Positions 23,451-33,515 of a stretch of 64,000 nt of DNA are shown piece by piece. Both the position numbers and the translations under genes were made by a program. The notes under the pieces were generated by a model, which saw only the letters and a program-made list of their open reading frames with translations, had not been told where the DNA came from and ran no database searches. The stretch is taken from assembly GCA_023333565.1 (NCBI GenBank), contig JAJKFH010000238.1, positions 1-64,000 of the forward strand. The letters are read 5' to 3'. The number at the start of each line of letters is the position of its first letter. The first letter of the stretch is position 1. Origin of the DNA: Puffinus mauretanicus (lineage: Eukaryota > Chordata > Aves > Procellariiformes > Procellariidae).

Positions 23451-26400
23451 CCAGACACTAGCAAAAAATGATCTTTTAAGATCTTCAATGCAAATTGCTC
23501 TGATGCTGATATGCCTAATTCCCATCCACTGCTACTGACAAAGTGTCAAGACCTTTAATAGAATCTAGTTATGAATAAAGAAAATCTGTTTGAAGAATGA
23601 AATAATTTTAATTAGAAAAGAAATTGATTTGAAGAACTACCTATGACATTTCTTTCACTTTCCAGGGCAAGTAAATAATCCTTACAACATCCAAGTGGCC
23701 CAAAGCATAGGATTCTTATTTGAATCCTCTTTAAGCACAGGTATATGAGGAGACTCATTTTATTTAACTTCCAGTGTATTCCCCTGCTTTCAGTTTGCTG
23801 GGAAGCTTTAATCTTTCTCCTGTGCAGAGGATCCTGCCACCCCCAGGTTAGAGGACCAGGCAGGTCAGTGCCTCTAAATCTGTGTGTCAAGTTTATGCAC
23901 AAATTCCAGCTGGTACAAATGGTATCCATTGCCTTCTCCATATTCTAGCGATCATAAATACATCAGGCTCTATTCCCTTCAGTTAAGATCAGTTTTCTTT
24001 GCCAATACAAGGCCTAATTTTTAAAGTAATTAATAGATGAGTCTGGCTACTCTTAAGATTGACTCCTGACCTGCTGCTTTTTTTTTTTTTTTCTGGGACA
24101 ATGCACGTCACTGAGCCAGAATGAAGCATATAACAGATGAGGGTGGAAAATTTTCTGATGAGAAATTTACACATAGGAGGAAAAAAAAACTTCAAGAGGT
24201 AGTCAGGAAAGTTCAGCAAAGTCTTTTATAGGTAATGACATGCATGTCTTCTCTTCTGTTTCCTCCCCAAATTCCCTACCATGACGAAGGATACAATTAG
24301 CAATAGAGGGAAAGGAGGGTCAGGTGTGACCCTGAAGAGATTTTGTTTCTTATATAAAATTCTTATGTAAAGGACATTCAGCTGGGCAGTAGACAGCTAG
24401 ATAGACCTCCCTTTAGTTCTTGAGCATTGCAACAAATGGAAGCACAGGAATTCTCATAAACTGGAGTATAATCTCCACACATTTGCTGCGCAGTAATTAA
24501 TCCTCCATTTAGCAGCATGATCCACTGTGCAAAGTACATATGTAACAGGGATGAAGAACGGGTGCTTTGGTAAATTGAATTTATGCACAGTAAAATAAAG
24601 GAAGGGAGCAATAAATTGTGTATTTATGTAATTCTTATATTCCACAAATGTCATATCAAATGTAAAGAAAAAGAATAACTAACTCTCACAATTTCTTTTA
24701 GCTGCTGACATGCATTGTTCAAAAATAATACTCTTAGTTGTGTGATTTCAGCCATTCACCCTACCTCCTACACCCACTGCTGCAAAGCAGGAACAGCAAA
24801 TTAGACCTTCTGTGTATATTGTGTTTTTTCTGTAGTATTGCCTATAAACTCTGTAAACAAAGTTTTCCTCAGGAATAAAAGATGTCCTCACTGTTGTAAA
24901 GAAACTGAGTAAAGTTGGAGTTGTTCCACAGTAACTGAGAGCAGAATTTAGTTTGTTGTCTTTCCAATCCTTAAAAATAATATTCCAAGGGGGATCAAAT
25001 TTACAACAATAGAATGACAGTCATGACAGCCTGGCTGCTTTTCAGTTTGTTTGTTGTTCTGAGTCATCGCTCTGTAGAGTCCTCAAGTCCAGAGGGAGAA
25101 AAAGAATATGCTTTAATGGTTTCCTTCTCTCCGCACCCCAGCATTTTAAGAGAAAGCCTAAAACTAATTTGAAGAAGTTTTCAAGATAGCTGGAACAGCT
25201 GGTCATTGCATTTAACCTTTGCGTGTGTAAGCATGTTTGATGAAATGAACGAGAAAACTCATTTATTTTTATCCTTTATAAATATTTCTTGGAAAACATG
25301 AGTATAAGAAATTGTTCATCGAGAGAAATTCTAGGAACTGGATGCTGTGACTGTGTCAGTGAAGAGTATCTGAGACTAAACAAGTAATATTCTGTTCCCA
25401 CAGTTCACTCGGCATATAGCGGTTATTTTCATTAGGAAACGGTTCAGAGTGAATTTTGATTAACACCTTAGTGGGACAATATTCAAGTTTCTGGAAATAC
25501 ATTAGGGTGATTGGCTTATTTTTCTTAGGTCCTTTTATGACATTTCAGGATAGATCTGGTAGGGGAACTTTTCTGCCAGTATACTATTGGCTGAGATTAA
25601 ATTAGGCGTCTGTGTAAGAGGTTTGGGTAGCAGCTTGATCAGAAGAGGACCAAAAATGAGCAACTTCTGTAGGAAAGTCCTATGTTGTCCCTTCCTGATG
25701 CTGAAATATAAGAAGAAGTGTAAATCACTTCCTTCTTATTCATAATTTCTGTAGTCTATCCATGGACAAATAACATAGGCTACACGTCTGAAGACACTCA
25801 TTTTGGGGTATAACCTGTGGCCCACTGGCTGCATGATAAAAACTCACATTTTTGCCCATAAAGGCTAAATATCTCCAGTGTGGTTGCATCTCTACCACAT
25901 TCTGTTTGCTCCAAATTTCCTACTGTATTCATATGTTGTCCCCTAGCTCTCACATATAAGAAACTATGGGGGATCAGCACACATACTGAAGCATTGCAAC
26001 CACAATACTCCCTTGCTATGGTTTTGGTCAATGCCAGGCAATGCTGCAGACTGCTTTCGAGGACAGTATGGGTCAGATGCTGTTCCCAGTACACAGTGTA
26101 GATGATAGCACACTGGTTTGGATGGAAGAAGGAGTTCAGTGACCTTGTGACTGTAATATAAAATGCTATTAGTGTGTGTAGGGGGCAGATCAAACCATCC
26201 CCATAACCCTTCCTCAGCTTAATCTCAGAGTTAATTGCTTAATTTCATCCAGATACAGCCCTGGGCAAACCAACATACAGGACATGTGAATAAACAGGAG
26301 ACTTGAAAACAAAATGGGGAGCTACTAGGCAGTGTAGATGCACCCCAGAAGAATATCTGTGGTTAGAACAGTGTTCAATGCCCTCACTAGGCACGCTCAG

Positions 26401-27264
26401 ACACATGTAAATGAGTGCTGTAAGATTGATCAAATGAATGTATGGAAGACCAAACTGATATGCTAACAGCATTTTTTAAGGACCTTAATACCAAAGTTTA
26501 TGTCAATGATGTATATTCAGCATACAGCTCTCTGGAACCATGAGGAAATCTGAGAGTTAGGAGAGAATGGAAATGTAGCTGAGATTCAAGCAGTAGCCTC
26601 TGTCCACAATAAAGAACACTGAGCACTTATGCATATAGCCATGTAGACTATTTCCCTCAAGAAATTAAGTTTTCAGTCCTCTTTTTAAAAGAGAGGAGCT
26701 AAATGAGAAGCTGTTTCCTGCCACACCTTTTCCTTAATTTTAAGTCTAATTACCCGAGAACCCCTTGTAATTAAAAAAAATTGTGCAATTTTCTCCATTA
26801 TTGAAGAGAGTTCAAATCCTTCTTTAAGATAAAACTCCCTAACTACACAGCTATAGGCTATAAATAGGGTCCATCCCCTAGCTTTTCCTGTTGGATGCAT
26901 GTCCCTGTGAAGAAAATCCAGATTGACCAGGACAAGAGAAGATCTCCCTCTAGCCTAGTGATAAACCACTTGTTAAAAAATAATATTGGATCTTCTCTGT
27001 ACTTTCAGACTTTTTCTGTGTTTTACTCAATGATCATTTAACTTACAATTTGCTATGGTGAACAAAACCATTGTGGTGCATCTGCATGAAGGCTGCTCAG
27101 AGAATTCTGATAGAGACAGTGTCATTTCTAGATTGTAGCCTAGCTTATGTATGAGTGAAATACTGATGCTTACTCTAGCCAGGATAGTAGCAGATCTACA
27201 GATGAATGGAAATGCAGCTCTAGGCACCTGATGAACCACATCATGGCCAAAGTACAGCACCTGT
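23451..27264. other. Intergenic stretch, no gene recognised
   Basis: Contains only short ORFs without recognisable domains or motifs, plus short poly(T) and poly(A) runs near 24078 and 24180. It ends at the target site of provirus 2. Confidence 0.45.
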
Positions 27265-27494
27265 GGGGTTGTCCTGGTTTCGGCTGGGATAGGGTTAAAT
27301 TTCTTCCTAGTGCTGTGTTTTGGATTTAGTATGAGGAAAATGTTGATAACACACTGATGTTTTCAGTTGTTGCTAAGTGCCCTCCTAGTCCAAGGACAGC
27401 TCCCATGCTTACTGACTGAGCTAGGTACACAAGATGGGAGGGAACATAATCAGGACAGCCAGCCCAGCTGGCTAATGGGGTATTCCATACCATG

Positions 27495-27516
27495 TGACGT
27501 CATGCTCAGTATATGA
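27495..27516 (+). promoter_or_regulatory. CRE plus TATA-like element of the 5' LTR
   Basis: A perfect palindromic TGACGTCA (27495-27502) is followed eight bases later by TATATGA (27510-27516). The 3' LTR repeats this at 33741-33748 and 33756-33762 and also has CCAAT at 33718-33722, where the 5' LTR reads CTAAT. CREB/ATF binding is inferred from the motif. Confidence 0.6.
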
Positions 27517-27651
27517 AGGGTAGGCGTGATCCAGGAAGTACCGATCGCTACTTTGTTATCGGTCAGTGTGGGTGGTGAGCAATTGCATTGTGCATCACTC
27601 ATTTGTATATTTTATCACTATCATTATTATTTTCCCTTTTTTTCCTGTTCT

Positions 27652-27657
27652 ATTAAA
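27652..27657 (+). terminator. ATTAAA poly(A) signal in LTR
   Basis: ATTAAA lies before a T/C-rich stretch and is conserved in every LTR of the window (for example 33898-33903, 14705-14710, 63776-63781). It should define the R/U5 boundary about 15-25 bases downstream. Inferred from position and conservation. Confidence 0.6.
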
Positions 27658-27796
27658 CTGTCTTTATCTCAACTCACGAGTTTTCCTCACTCTTACCCTT
27701 CCGATTCTCTCCCCGTCCCGCTGGGGGTGGGGGGAGTGAGTGAGCGGCTGCGTGGTATTTGGCTGCCTGCCAGGTTAAACCACGACAGTCCTTTTT

Positions 27797-27814
27797 TGGC
27801 GCCCAACGTGGGGC
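27797..27814 (+). promoter_or_regulatory. Primer binding site, tRNA-Lys1,2 type
   Basis: TGGCGCCCAACGTGGGGC starts nine bases after the 5' LTR. This 18-mer is the known complement of the 3' end of tRNA-Lys1,2, used by foamy viruses, Mason-Pfizer monkey virus and visna virus. It sets where minus-strand DNA synthesis begins. Confidence 0.9.
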
Positions 27815-27900
27815 TCGAAGGGTTGAGATGACGACACATCTGACCCGAACGGGTTAAAACAAATTTGTTATAAGCATTCATTATATCAGTTTAGTACTCG
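27815..27900 (+). other. Short proviral leader before gag
   Basis: An 86-base leader separates the primer site from the first gag ATG. It contains ACCCGAACGGGT (27843-27854), able to form a small stem with a GAAC loop, a possible packaging or dimerisation signal. No other ORF fits. Confidence 0.5.
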
Positions 27901-29892
27901 ATGTTCACCATGTTTATTTATTTGCTCTCAGAGTTTTTGGATCTGTTTTTGGAGTTGTGGTATATAGCACCTTACTGGCTGTCTATACTGCTGATTATCA
28001 GTTTGTATGTGGGGTTGATCATCTCTGGAAAATGGATTAAGGTCATCGCTTTGCTATACTGTATGATCTGGCTTTATGTTATGATAAAATTATTGGTCAC
28101 GAGCCTGTACTCAGCACTGCCATCATTCCTGTTCTTCGGGAGCTATCTTTTGGAAACTATTAATAATTACACTTCTTACGTCTTCACCTCAGAGGATGAA
28201 TTTAGGGGGGAGACAGGATGGGACACTTTCTCCCACTTGTTCACCTTCCCTTCCATATCTTCAGAAACTCCTTTTTCTTCTATCCTCTTCATGAAGATGT
28301 CCACGATATTCCCTGAGAATTTTGAATATCCTTGGGATGTTCAAACAAGCATGTTCATATTGCTATGTCTTCTGCATGTGGTTCAGGCCTTGTTTAGAGT
28401 TAAACAACTATTCAGGAATACTGTCCAGAGATCAACCCCAACAACAGACACGGTGACTACTGAAACCCCCATGACAGGCACTGTAGCTACTTCAACCCGC
28501 ACAACAACCACTGTGGCTACTCAAACCCCTGCGACAGGCACCGTGGCTACTTCAACTCCCACAACAACCACTATGGCTACTCAGACCCCGCCAACAGTCA
28601 CTGCAGTTACTCCAACCAGTGCGACAAGCACTGCAGCCACTCAAACCCCGACAACAGTCACTACAATTACTCCAACCCCCGCGACAGGCACTGCAGCTAC
28701 CCAAACCCTCGCGACGGGTACTACAGCTGAACCAGAGGACCAACTGTCGCTGGTATCTGTTGCCCCTGTACAGAAGAAGAAATCTTTGAGGTGGAAGTCA
28801 GGTCGTTTAGAAAAGGATGATGGAAAAGCAGGGCCATCACGAGGAGGGGAGGAGGAAGAGGAAGAACTCATAAACGAGATGGAAACCACCCGATCCTTAT
28901 CCCTGAATGAGTTGCGAGATATGCGGAAAGATTTCAGCCATCGGCCAGGCGAGCATATTGTCACCTGTCTGCTCCAATGCTGGGATAATGGGGCCAGTAG
29001 CCTGGAATTAGAGGGGAAGGAGGCCAAACAGCTGGGATCCCTTGCTAGGGAAGCGGGTATTGACAAAGCAATTGGAAAAGGGACACAGGTCCTCAGCCGC
29101 TGGAGGCGACTGCTGTCAGGCGTGAAGGAAAGGTATCCCTTCAAGGAAGATGTTATATATCGCCTAGGCAAGTGGACCACTATGGAGAGAGGTATCCAGT
29201 ACCTGAGAGAACTAGGCATGCTAGAGGTGGTTTATAGTGACCTGGATGATGCCCGAACACCCAAAGATCCAGATGACATCCAGTGCACCCGACCCATGTG
29301 GCGGAAGTTAGTACGGAGCGCACCAGCGTCGCATGCTAGTTCGTTGGCCGTACTGTCCTGGAAAGAGGAAGAAGCACCAACGGTGGATGAGGTGGTTAGC
29401 AGAATTCGGGATTTTGAAGAAACTATCTCCTCCTCCCTTGTCTCGGCTGTGGACAAACTGTCCCGGGAGTTCCAGCAATTCAAAGAGGATATGTCCTATT
29501 CTCCACCTGTATGGACCAGTATCTCAGCCATTAGGAGTCAGCGTTTTTCTCCTCAAGAGAGAGGATATAGAAAGTACACACCACGGGGCACCCTGTGGTT
29601 TTACCTGCGTGACCATGGAGAGGACATGAGGCAGTGGGATGGAAAACCTACCTTGACCCTAGAGGCACGGGTACGTGAGTTGCAAGGAAAAACAATCACA
29701 CAAGGAGTTTCTCCCAGGAAAAATGCTGCTCCAGTTTTCAGGAAAAACCTGTCTCACGACGGTCCAGTTTCCAGTGAACAGTTCCCCAGACAGAGTAGAA
29801 GGGCTGATCTTACTTTGGATTGTAATTACAATGAAGAAATTCTTGACTCACATTTGCAAGAAGTGAGAGATGGATACTATGATCAGAACTAG
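27901..29892 (+). CDS. Gag-like structural polyprotein, open frame, 663 aa
   Basis: Position, frame with pol and homology to the broken provirus 1 copy identify Gag. Residues ~24-43 and 46-66 are strongly hydrophobic and separated by a Lys-flanked turn, with a third segment at ~68-84 and another at 151-165: a membrane-spanning-like N-terminus unusual for Gag. Residues 181-280 are ten 10-residue Thr-rich repeats. A poly-Glu patch follows (317-322), then LRDMRKDFS, LELEGKEAKQLGSL and TPRGTLWFYLRDHG. No CCHC zinc knuckle or obvious major homology region is seen. The start is the first ATG after the leader (27901); ATG at 27910 is an alternative. The frame ends in TAG, in frame with pol. Whether it is expressed is unknown. 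Confidence 0.82.
   Translation: MFTMFIYLLSEFLDLFLELWYIAPYWLSILLIISLYVGLIISGKWIKVIALLYCMIWLYVMIKLLVTSLYSALPSFLFFGSYLLETINNYTSYVFTSEDEFRGETGWDTFSHLFTFPSISSETPFSSILFMKMSTIFPENFEYPWDVQTSMFILLCLLHVVQALFRVKQLFRNTVQRSTPTTDTVTTETPMTGTVATSTRTTTTVATQTPATGTVATSTPTTTTMATQTPPTVTAVTPTSATSTAATQTPTTVTTITPTPATGTAATQTLATGTTAEPEDQLSLVSVAPVQKKKSLRWKSGRLEKDDGKAGPSRGGEEEEEELINEMETTRSLSLNELRDMRKDFSHRPGEHIVTCLLQCWDNGASSLELEGKEAKQLGSLAREAGIDKAIGKGTQVLSRWRRLLSGVKERYPFKEDVIYRLGKWTTMERGIQYLRELGMLEVVYSDLDDARTPKDPDDIQCTRPMWRKLVRSAPASHASSLAVLSWKEEEAPTVDEVVSRIRDFEETISSSLVSAVDKLSREFQQFKEDMSYSPPVWTSISAIRSQRFSPQERGYRKYTPRGTLWFYLRDHGEDMRQWDGKPTLTLEARVRELQGKTITQGVSPRKNAAPVFRKNLSHDGPVSSEQFPRQSRRADLTLDCNYNEEILDSHLQEVRDGYYDQN
28441..28740 (+). 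repeat. 30-bp minisatellite encoding Thr-rich repeats in gag
   Basis: Ten in-phase 30-bp units encode decapeptides of the type TTTTVATQTP and ATGTVATSTP, alternating in a higher-order 60-bp pattern in the first half. The last unit is degenerate (ends in AEPED). Mucin-like Thr/Pro composition suggests an extended, possibly O-glycosylated linker. Provirus 1 lacks the whole block. Confidence 0.93.
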
Positions 29893-29943
29893 AGGGGCCC
29901 TGCCTCCAGCCAGGTGGAGGAAAGGGACAACCGGGTTTACTAG
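29893..29943 (+). promoter_or_regulatory. gag/pol junction: two in-frame TAG codons with a hairpin between
   Basis: TAG at 29890-29892 ends gag; 16 sense codons later a second TAG (29941-29943) lies in the same frame, directly before pol. CCTCCA (29903-29908) and TGGAGG (29915-29920) form a perfect 6-bp stem with loop GCCAGG, ten bases after the first stop. The 51 bases between are the same in provirus 1 (1330-1380). Stop readthrough as in gammaretroviruses is a possible use; the second TAG argues against simple readthrough. Confidence 0.6.
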
Positions 29944-30498
29944 ACTGTGTGGATTCGATGGCCTGGCACATCAGATCCACAGGAGTATAAGGCTCTAGTA
30001 GACACCGGTGCACAGTGTACCCTGATGCCATCAAACTATAAAGGGGCAGAACCCATTTGTATTTCTGGAGTGACAGGGGGATCCCAGGAGTTAACTGTGT
30101 TGGAGGCCGAAGTGAGCCTGACCGGGAATGAGTGGCAGAAGCACCCCGTTGTGACTGGCCCAGAGGCTCCGTGCATCCTTGGCATAGACTACCTCAGGAG
30201 AGGGTATTTCAAGGACCCAAAAGGGTACCGGTGGGCTTTTGGTATAGCTGCCCTGGAGGCGGAGGAAATTAAACAGCTGTCCACCTTGCCTGGTCTCTCG
30301 GAGGACCCTTCTGTTGTGGGGTTGCTGAGGGTTGAAGAACAACAGGTACCAATCTCTACCACAACAGTGCACCGGCGGCAATACCGCACCAACCGAGACT
30401 CTCTGATCCCCATCCATGAGCTGATTCGTCGACTGGAGAGCCAAGGAGTGATCAGTAAGACTCGCTCATCCTTTAACAGTCCCATATGGCCAGTGTGA
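29944..30498 (+). pseudogene. Protease and RT N-terminus of provirus 2 pol
   Basis: The frame opens after the second TAG with no nearby ATG, so it depends on gag translation. The aspartic protease has LVDTGAQC (DTGA at 30001-30012) and ILGIDYLRRGYF, the two hallmarks of a retropepsin, which would cut the polyproteins as a dimer. It leads into RT (LIPIHELIRRLESQGVI, SSFNSPIWPV) and is cut off by TGA at 30496-30498, the same stop found in provirus 1 at 1933-1935. The stop looks like a CpG-type transition at an Arg codon. Confidence 0.88.
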
Positions 30499-31088
30499 AA
30501 GTCTAATGGGGAGTGGAGACTAACAGTAGACTACCGTGGCCTGAACAAAGTCACGCCGCCACTGAGTGCTGCCGTGCCAGACATGCTGGAACTTCAATAC
30601 GAACTGGAGTCAAAGGCAGCCAAGTGGTACGCCACAACTGACATCGCTAATGCCTTCTTCTCCATCCCTTTGGCGGCAGAGTGCAGGCCACAGTTTGCTT
30701 TCACTTGGAGGGGCGTCCAGTACACCTGGAACCGACTGCCCCAGGGATGGAAACACAGCCCTACCATTTGCCATGGACTGATCCACACCACACTGGAACA
30801 GGGTGAGGCTCCGGAACACCTGCAATACATTGATGACATCATCGTGTGGGGCAACACAGCAGAGGAAGTTTTTGAGAAAGGGAAGAAAATAATTCAAATC
30901 CTTCTGAAATCTGGTTTTGCCATAAAACAAAGTAAGGTCAAGGGACCTGCACAGGAGATCTAGTTTTTAGGAATAAAATGGCAAGATGGACATCGTCAGA
31001 TCCCAACAGATGTGATCAATAAAATAACAGCCATGTCCCCACCAACTAGCAAAAAGGAAACACAAGCTTTCTTAGGCGTTTTTGGAGA
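30499..31088 (+). pseudogene. Reverse transcriptase core of provirus 2
   Basis: Same frame as the protease. Motifs in order: LTVDYRGLN, TTDIANAFFSIPL (first catalytic Asp), NRLPQGWKHSP and YIDDIIVWG (30826-30837; the two catalytic Asp). YIDD rather than YMDD or YVDD also occurs in ERVL-type RT. A private TAG at 30961-30963 interrupts; provirus 1 has CAG there. A 7-bp deletion near 31081 relative to provirus 1 then shifts the frame. The active-site residues are intact but the protein cannot be completed. Confidence 0.88.
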
Positions 31089-31730
31089 ATGCATATTCCA
31101 GATTACAGTCAGATCGTAAGCCCTCTCTATCACGTGACCAGGAAGAAGAACGACTTCAAATGGGGCCCTGAGCAACAACAAGCCTTTGAACAAATTAAAC
31201 AGGAGATAGTTCATGCAGTAGCCCTTGGGCCAGTCCGGGCAGGACAAGATGTAAGGAATGTGCTCTACACCGCAGCCGGGGAGAATGGCCCTATCTGGAG
31301 CCTCTGGCAGAAAGCACCAGGGGAGACTCGAGGTCGACCCTTAGGGTTCTGGAGTCGGGGATACAGAGGATCCGAGGCCCGCTACACTCCAACTGAGAAG
31401 GAGATATTGGCAGCATATGAAGGGATTCGAGCTGCTTCGGAAGTGGTTGGTACTGAAGCACAGCTCGTCCTGGCACCCCGACTGCCGGTGCTGGGCTGGA
31501 TGTTCAAAGGGAGGGTCCCCTCTACACATCACGCAACCGATGTTACGTGGAATAAGTGGGTCGCATTGATCACACAACGGGCCCGAATAGGAAACCCCAG
31601 TCGCCCAGGAATCTTGGAGGTGATCACGAACTGGCCAGAAGGCAAAGATTTTGGCATATCCACAGAGGAGGAGGTGACGCGTGCTGAAGAGGCCCCACTG
31701 CATAACAAACTACCAGAAAAGGAGAAGTAA
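31089..31730 (+). pseudogene. RT thumb/connection region of provirus 2
   Basis: After the 7-bp deletion the reading continues one frame over (HIPDYSQIVSPLY, KWGPEQQQAFEQIKQEI, ARYTPTEKEILAAYEGI). This matches the RT thumb and tether that lead into RNase H in retroviral Pol. It ends at TAA 31728-31730 right before the RNase H domain; provirus 1 has the same TAA at 3164-3166. Provirus 1 instead carries a private TGA (2620-2622) and an 8-bp deletion near 3010 in this region. Confidence 0.83.
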
Positions 31731-33071
31731 TATGCCCTGTTCATTGATGGGTCCTGTCACCTTGAGGGAAAGCATCGGAGGTGGAAAGCTGCTGTATGGA
31801 GTCCTATACGCCAAGTTGAAGAAACTGCTGAAGGAGAAGGTGAATCGAGCCAGTTAGCAGAGGTGAAAACCATCCAGCTGGCCTTGGACATTGCTGAACG
31901 AGAAAAATGGCCAGTACTTTATCTCTATACTGACTCATGGATGGTGGCAAATGCCCTGTGGGGGTGGTTGCAGCAGTGGAAGCAGAACAACTGGCAGCGT
32001 AGAGGTAAACCCATTTGGGCCGCCGCGTTGTGGCAAGATATTGCTGCCCAGGTAGAGAACCTGACTGTAAAAGTACGTCATGTAGATGCTCACGTGCCCA
32101 AGAGTCGGGCCACTGAGGAACATCAAAACAACCAGCAGGTGGACCAGGCTGCTAAGATTGAAGTGGCTCAGGTGGATTTGGACTGGCAACATAAGGGTGA
32201 ATTATTTATAGCTCGGTGGGCCCATGACGCGTCAGGCCATCAAGGAAGAGATGCAACGTATAGATGGGCTCATGATCGAGGGGTGGACTTAACCATGGAC
32301 ACTATTGCACAGGTTATCCACGAATGTGAAACGTGCGCTGCAATCAAACAAGCCAAGCGAGTAAAGCCTCTTTGGTATGGAGAACAATGGTTGAAATATA
32401 AATATGGGGAGGCCTGGCAGATTGATTATATCATGCTCCCACAAACACGACACGGTAAGCGCTATGTGCTCACCATGGTGGAAGCAACCACCGGATGGCT
32501 AGAAACATACCCTGTGCCCCATGCCACCGCCCAGAACACCATTCTGGGCCTTGAAAAGCAAGTCCTGTGGCGACATGGCACTCCAGAAAGAATTGAGTCA
32601 GACAACGGGACTCACTTCCAAAACACCCTCATAGACACCTGGGCCAAAGAGCATGGCATTGAGTGGGTCTATCACATCCCCTATCATGCACCAGCCTCCG
32701 GGAAAATTGAACGATACAATGGGCTGCTAAAGACTGCGCTGAGAGCAATGGCTGGTGGGACATTCAAGCATTGGGACACACATTTAGCAAAAGCCACCTG
32801 GTTAGTCAATACCAGGGGATCTGCCAGTCGAGCTGGCCCTGCCCAATCAAAACTCTTACGTACTGTAGATGGAGATAAAGTCCCTGTTGTGCACATAAGA
32901 AATATGCTGGGGAAGACAGTCTGGGTTACTCCTGCCTCTGGCAAGGGAAAACCCATTCGTGGGATTGCTTTTGCTCAAGGACCTGGGTACACTTGGTGGG
33001 TGATGCAAAAGGATGGGGAGGTCCGGTGTGTACCTCAAGAGGATTTGATTTTGGATGAAAATAGCCAATGA
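31731..33071 (+). pseudogene. RNase H and integrase of provirus 2, open frame
   Basis: RNase H motifs are FIDGSC, the Glu in LAEVKTIQ, YTDSWMVANAL and HVDAHV. Integrase follows: zinc domain HDASGHQG with CETC (HHCC complete), catalytic Asp in WQIDYI (32424), Asp in ESDNGTHF (32601), Glu in GKIERYNG (32709). There are 35 residues between the last two, the DD35E spacing. The C-terminus includes VWVTPASGKGKP and ends DENSQ. The frame is open for 446 codons but has no own start near its 5' end and lies behind several stops, so it is listed as a domain remnant. All visible integrase catalytic residues are present. Confidence 0.88.
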
Positions 33072-33515
33072 ACTGAATTTTGATGTCAACTGTTACATGA
33101 TATTGTATATCATTATTTCTATGATATAGCAGTGGTATAGTAGTGAAAATCACCCAGATTAGTGAAGAATGAACTAACTCCGATGAAACCGAGCGAAGTG
33201 CAACGATGATACAACTGGACGAGCGCAGCAGTACCAAAATGAGAACTGGCTTCAGGATGCAACAGCCCAACACCACACACCATCTCTTCGGCCCTGAAAG
33301 ACTGTTATAACAGATGGAGCCCAAAGTCATGGACTAAATGAACTCAGTGGACATTTTAGAGGGATAGTCCATAGACCAAGGGAATGATATCTGTGCGTGC
33401 ATATATATATATATGTGTATATATAAAGAAAGATAGTGGTGGTTAATTGAAATGTATTAAAAAAAGATGTGAGACCTTAGCACGACATAAATGGTATGGA
33501 ATAAGGGGTGGATAC
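33072..33515 (+). other. Post-integrase tail and polypurine tract, no env
   Basis: The 444 bases hold no ORF of note. There is an (AT)n run (about 33400-33424) and an imperfect polypurine tract AAGGGGTGGA at 33503-33512, three bases before the 3' LTR, the presumed plus-strand primer. Collinear with 4507-4950. Confidence 0.75.

Larger units (their letters stand above)
27270..27787 (+). repeat. 5' LTR of provirus 2 (518 bp)
   Basis: It runs from TGTCCTGG to CCACGACA; these ends are inverted repeats with one mismatch. It holds the viral promoter (CRE at 27495-27502, TATA-like 27510-27516) and an ATTAAA signal at 27652-27657. Fifteen differences from the 3' LTR, mostly transitions, give about 2.9% divergence by hand count. 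Confidence 0.96.

Noticed and set aside
27526..27831. ORFs within LTRs (also 5247-5480, 33772-34041, 53163-53618)
   Set aside because: They cross U3, R and U5 including promoter and poly(A) signals, and differ in frame between copies.
31863..33071. Treating the RNase H-integrase frame as an independent gene
   Set aside because: It starts at GTG in the middle of RNase H, with no promoter or leader, and lies behind several stops of the same pol frame.
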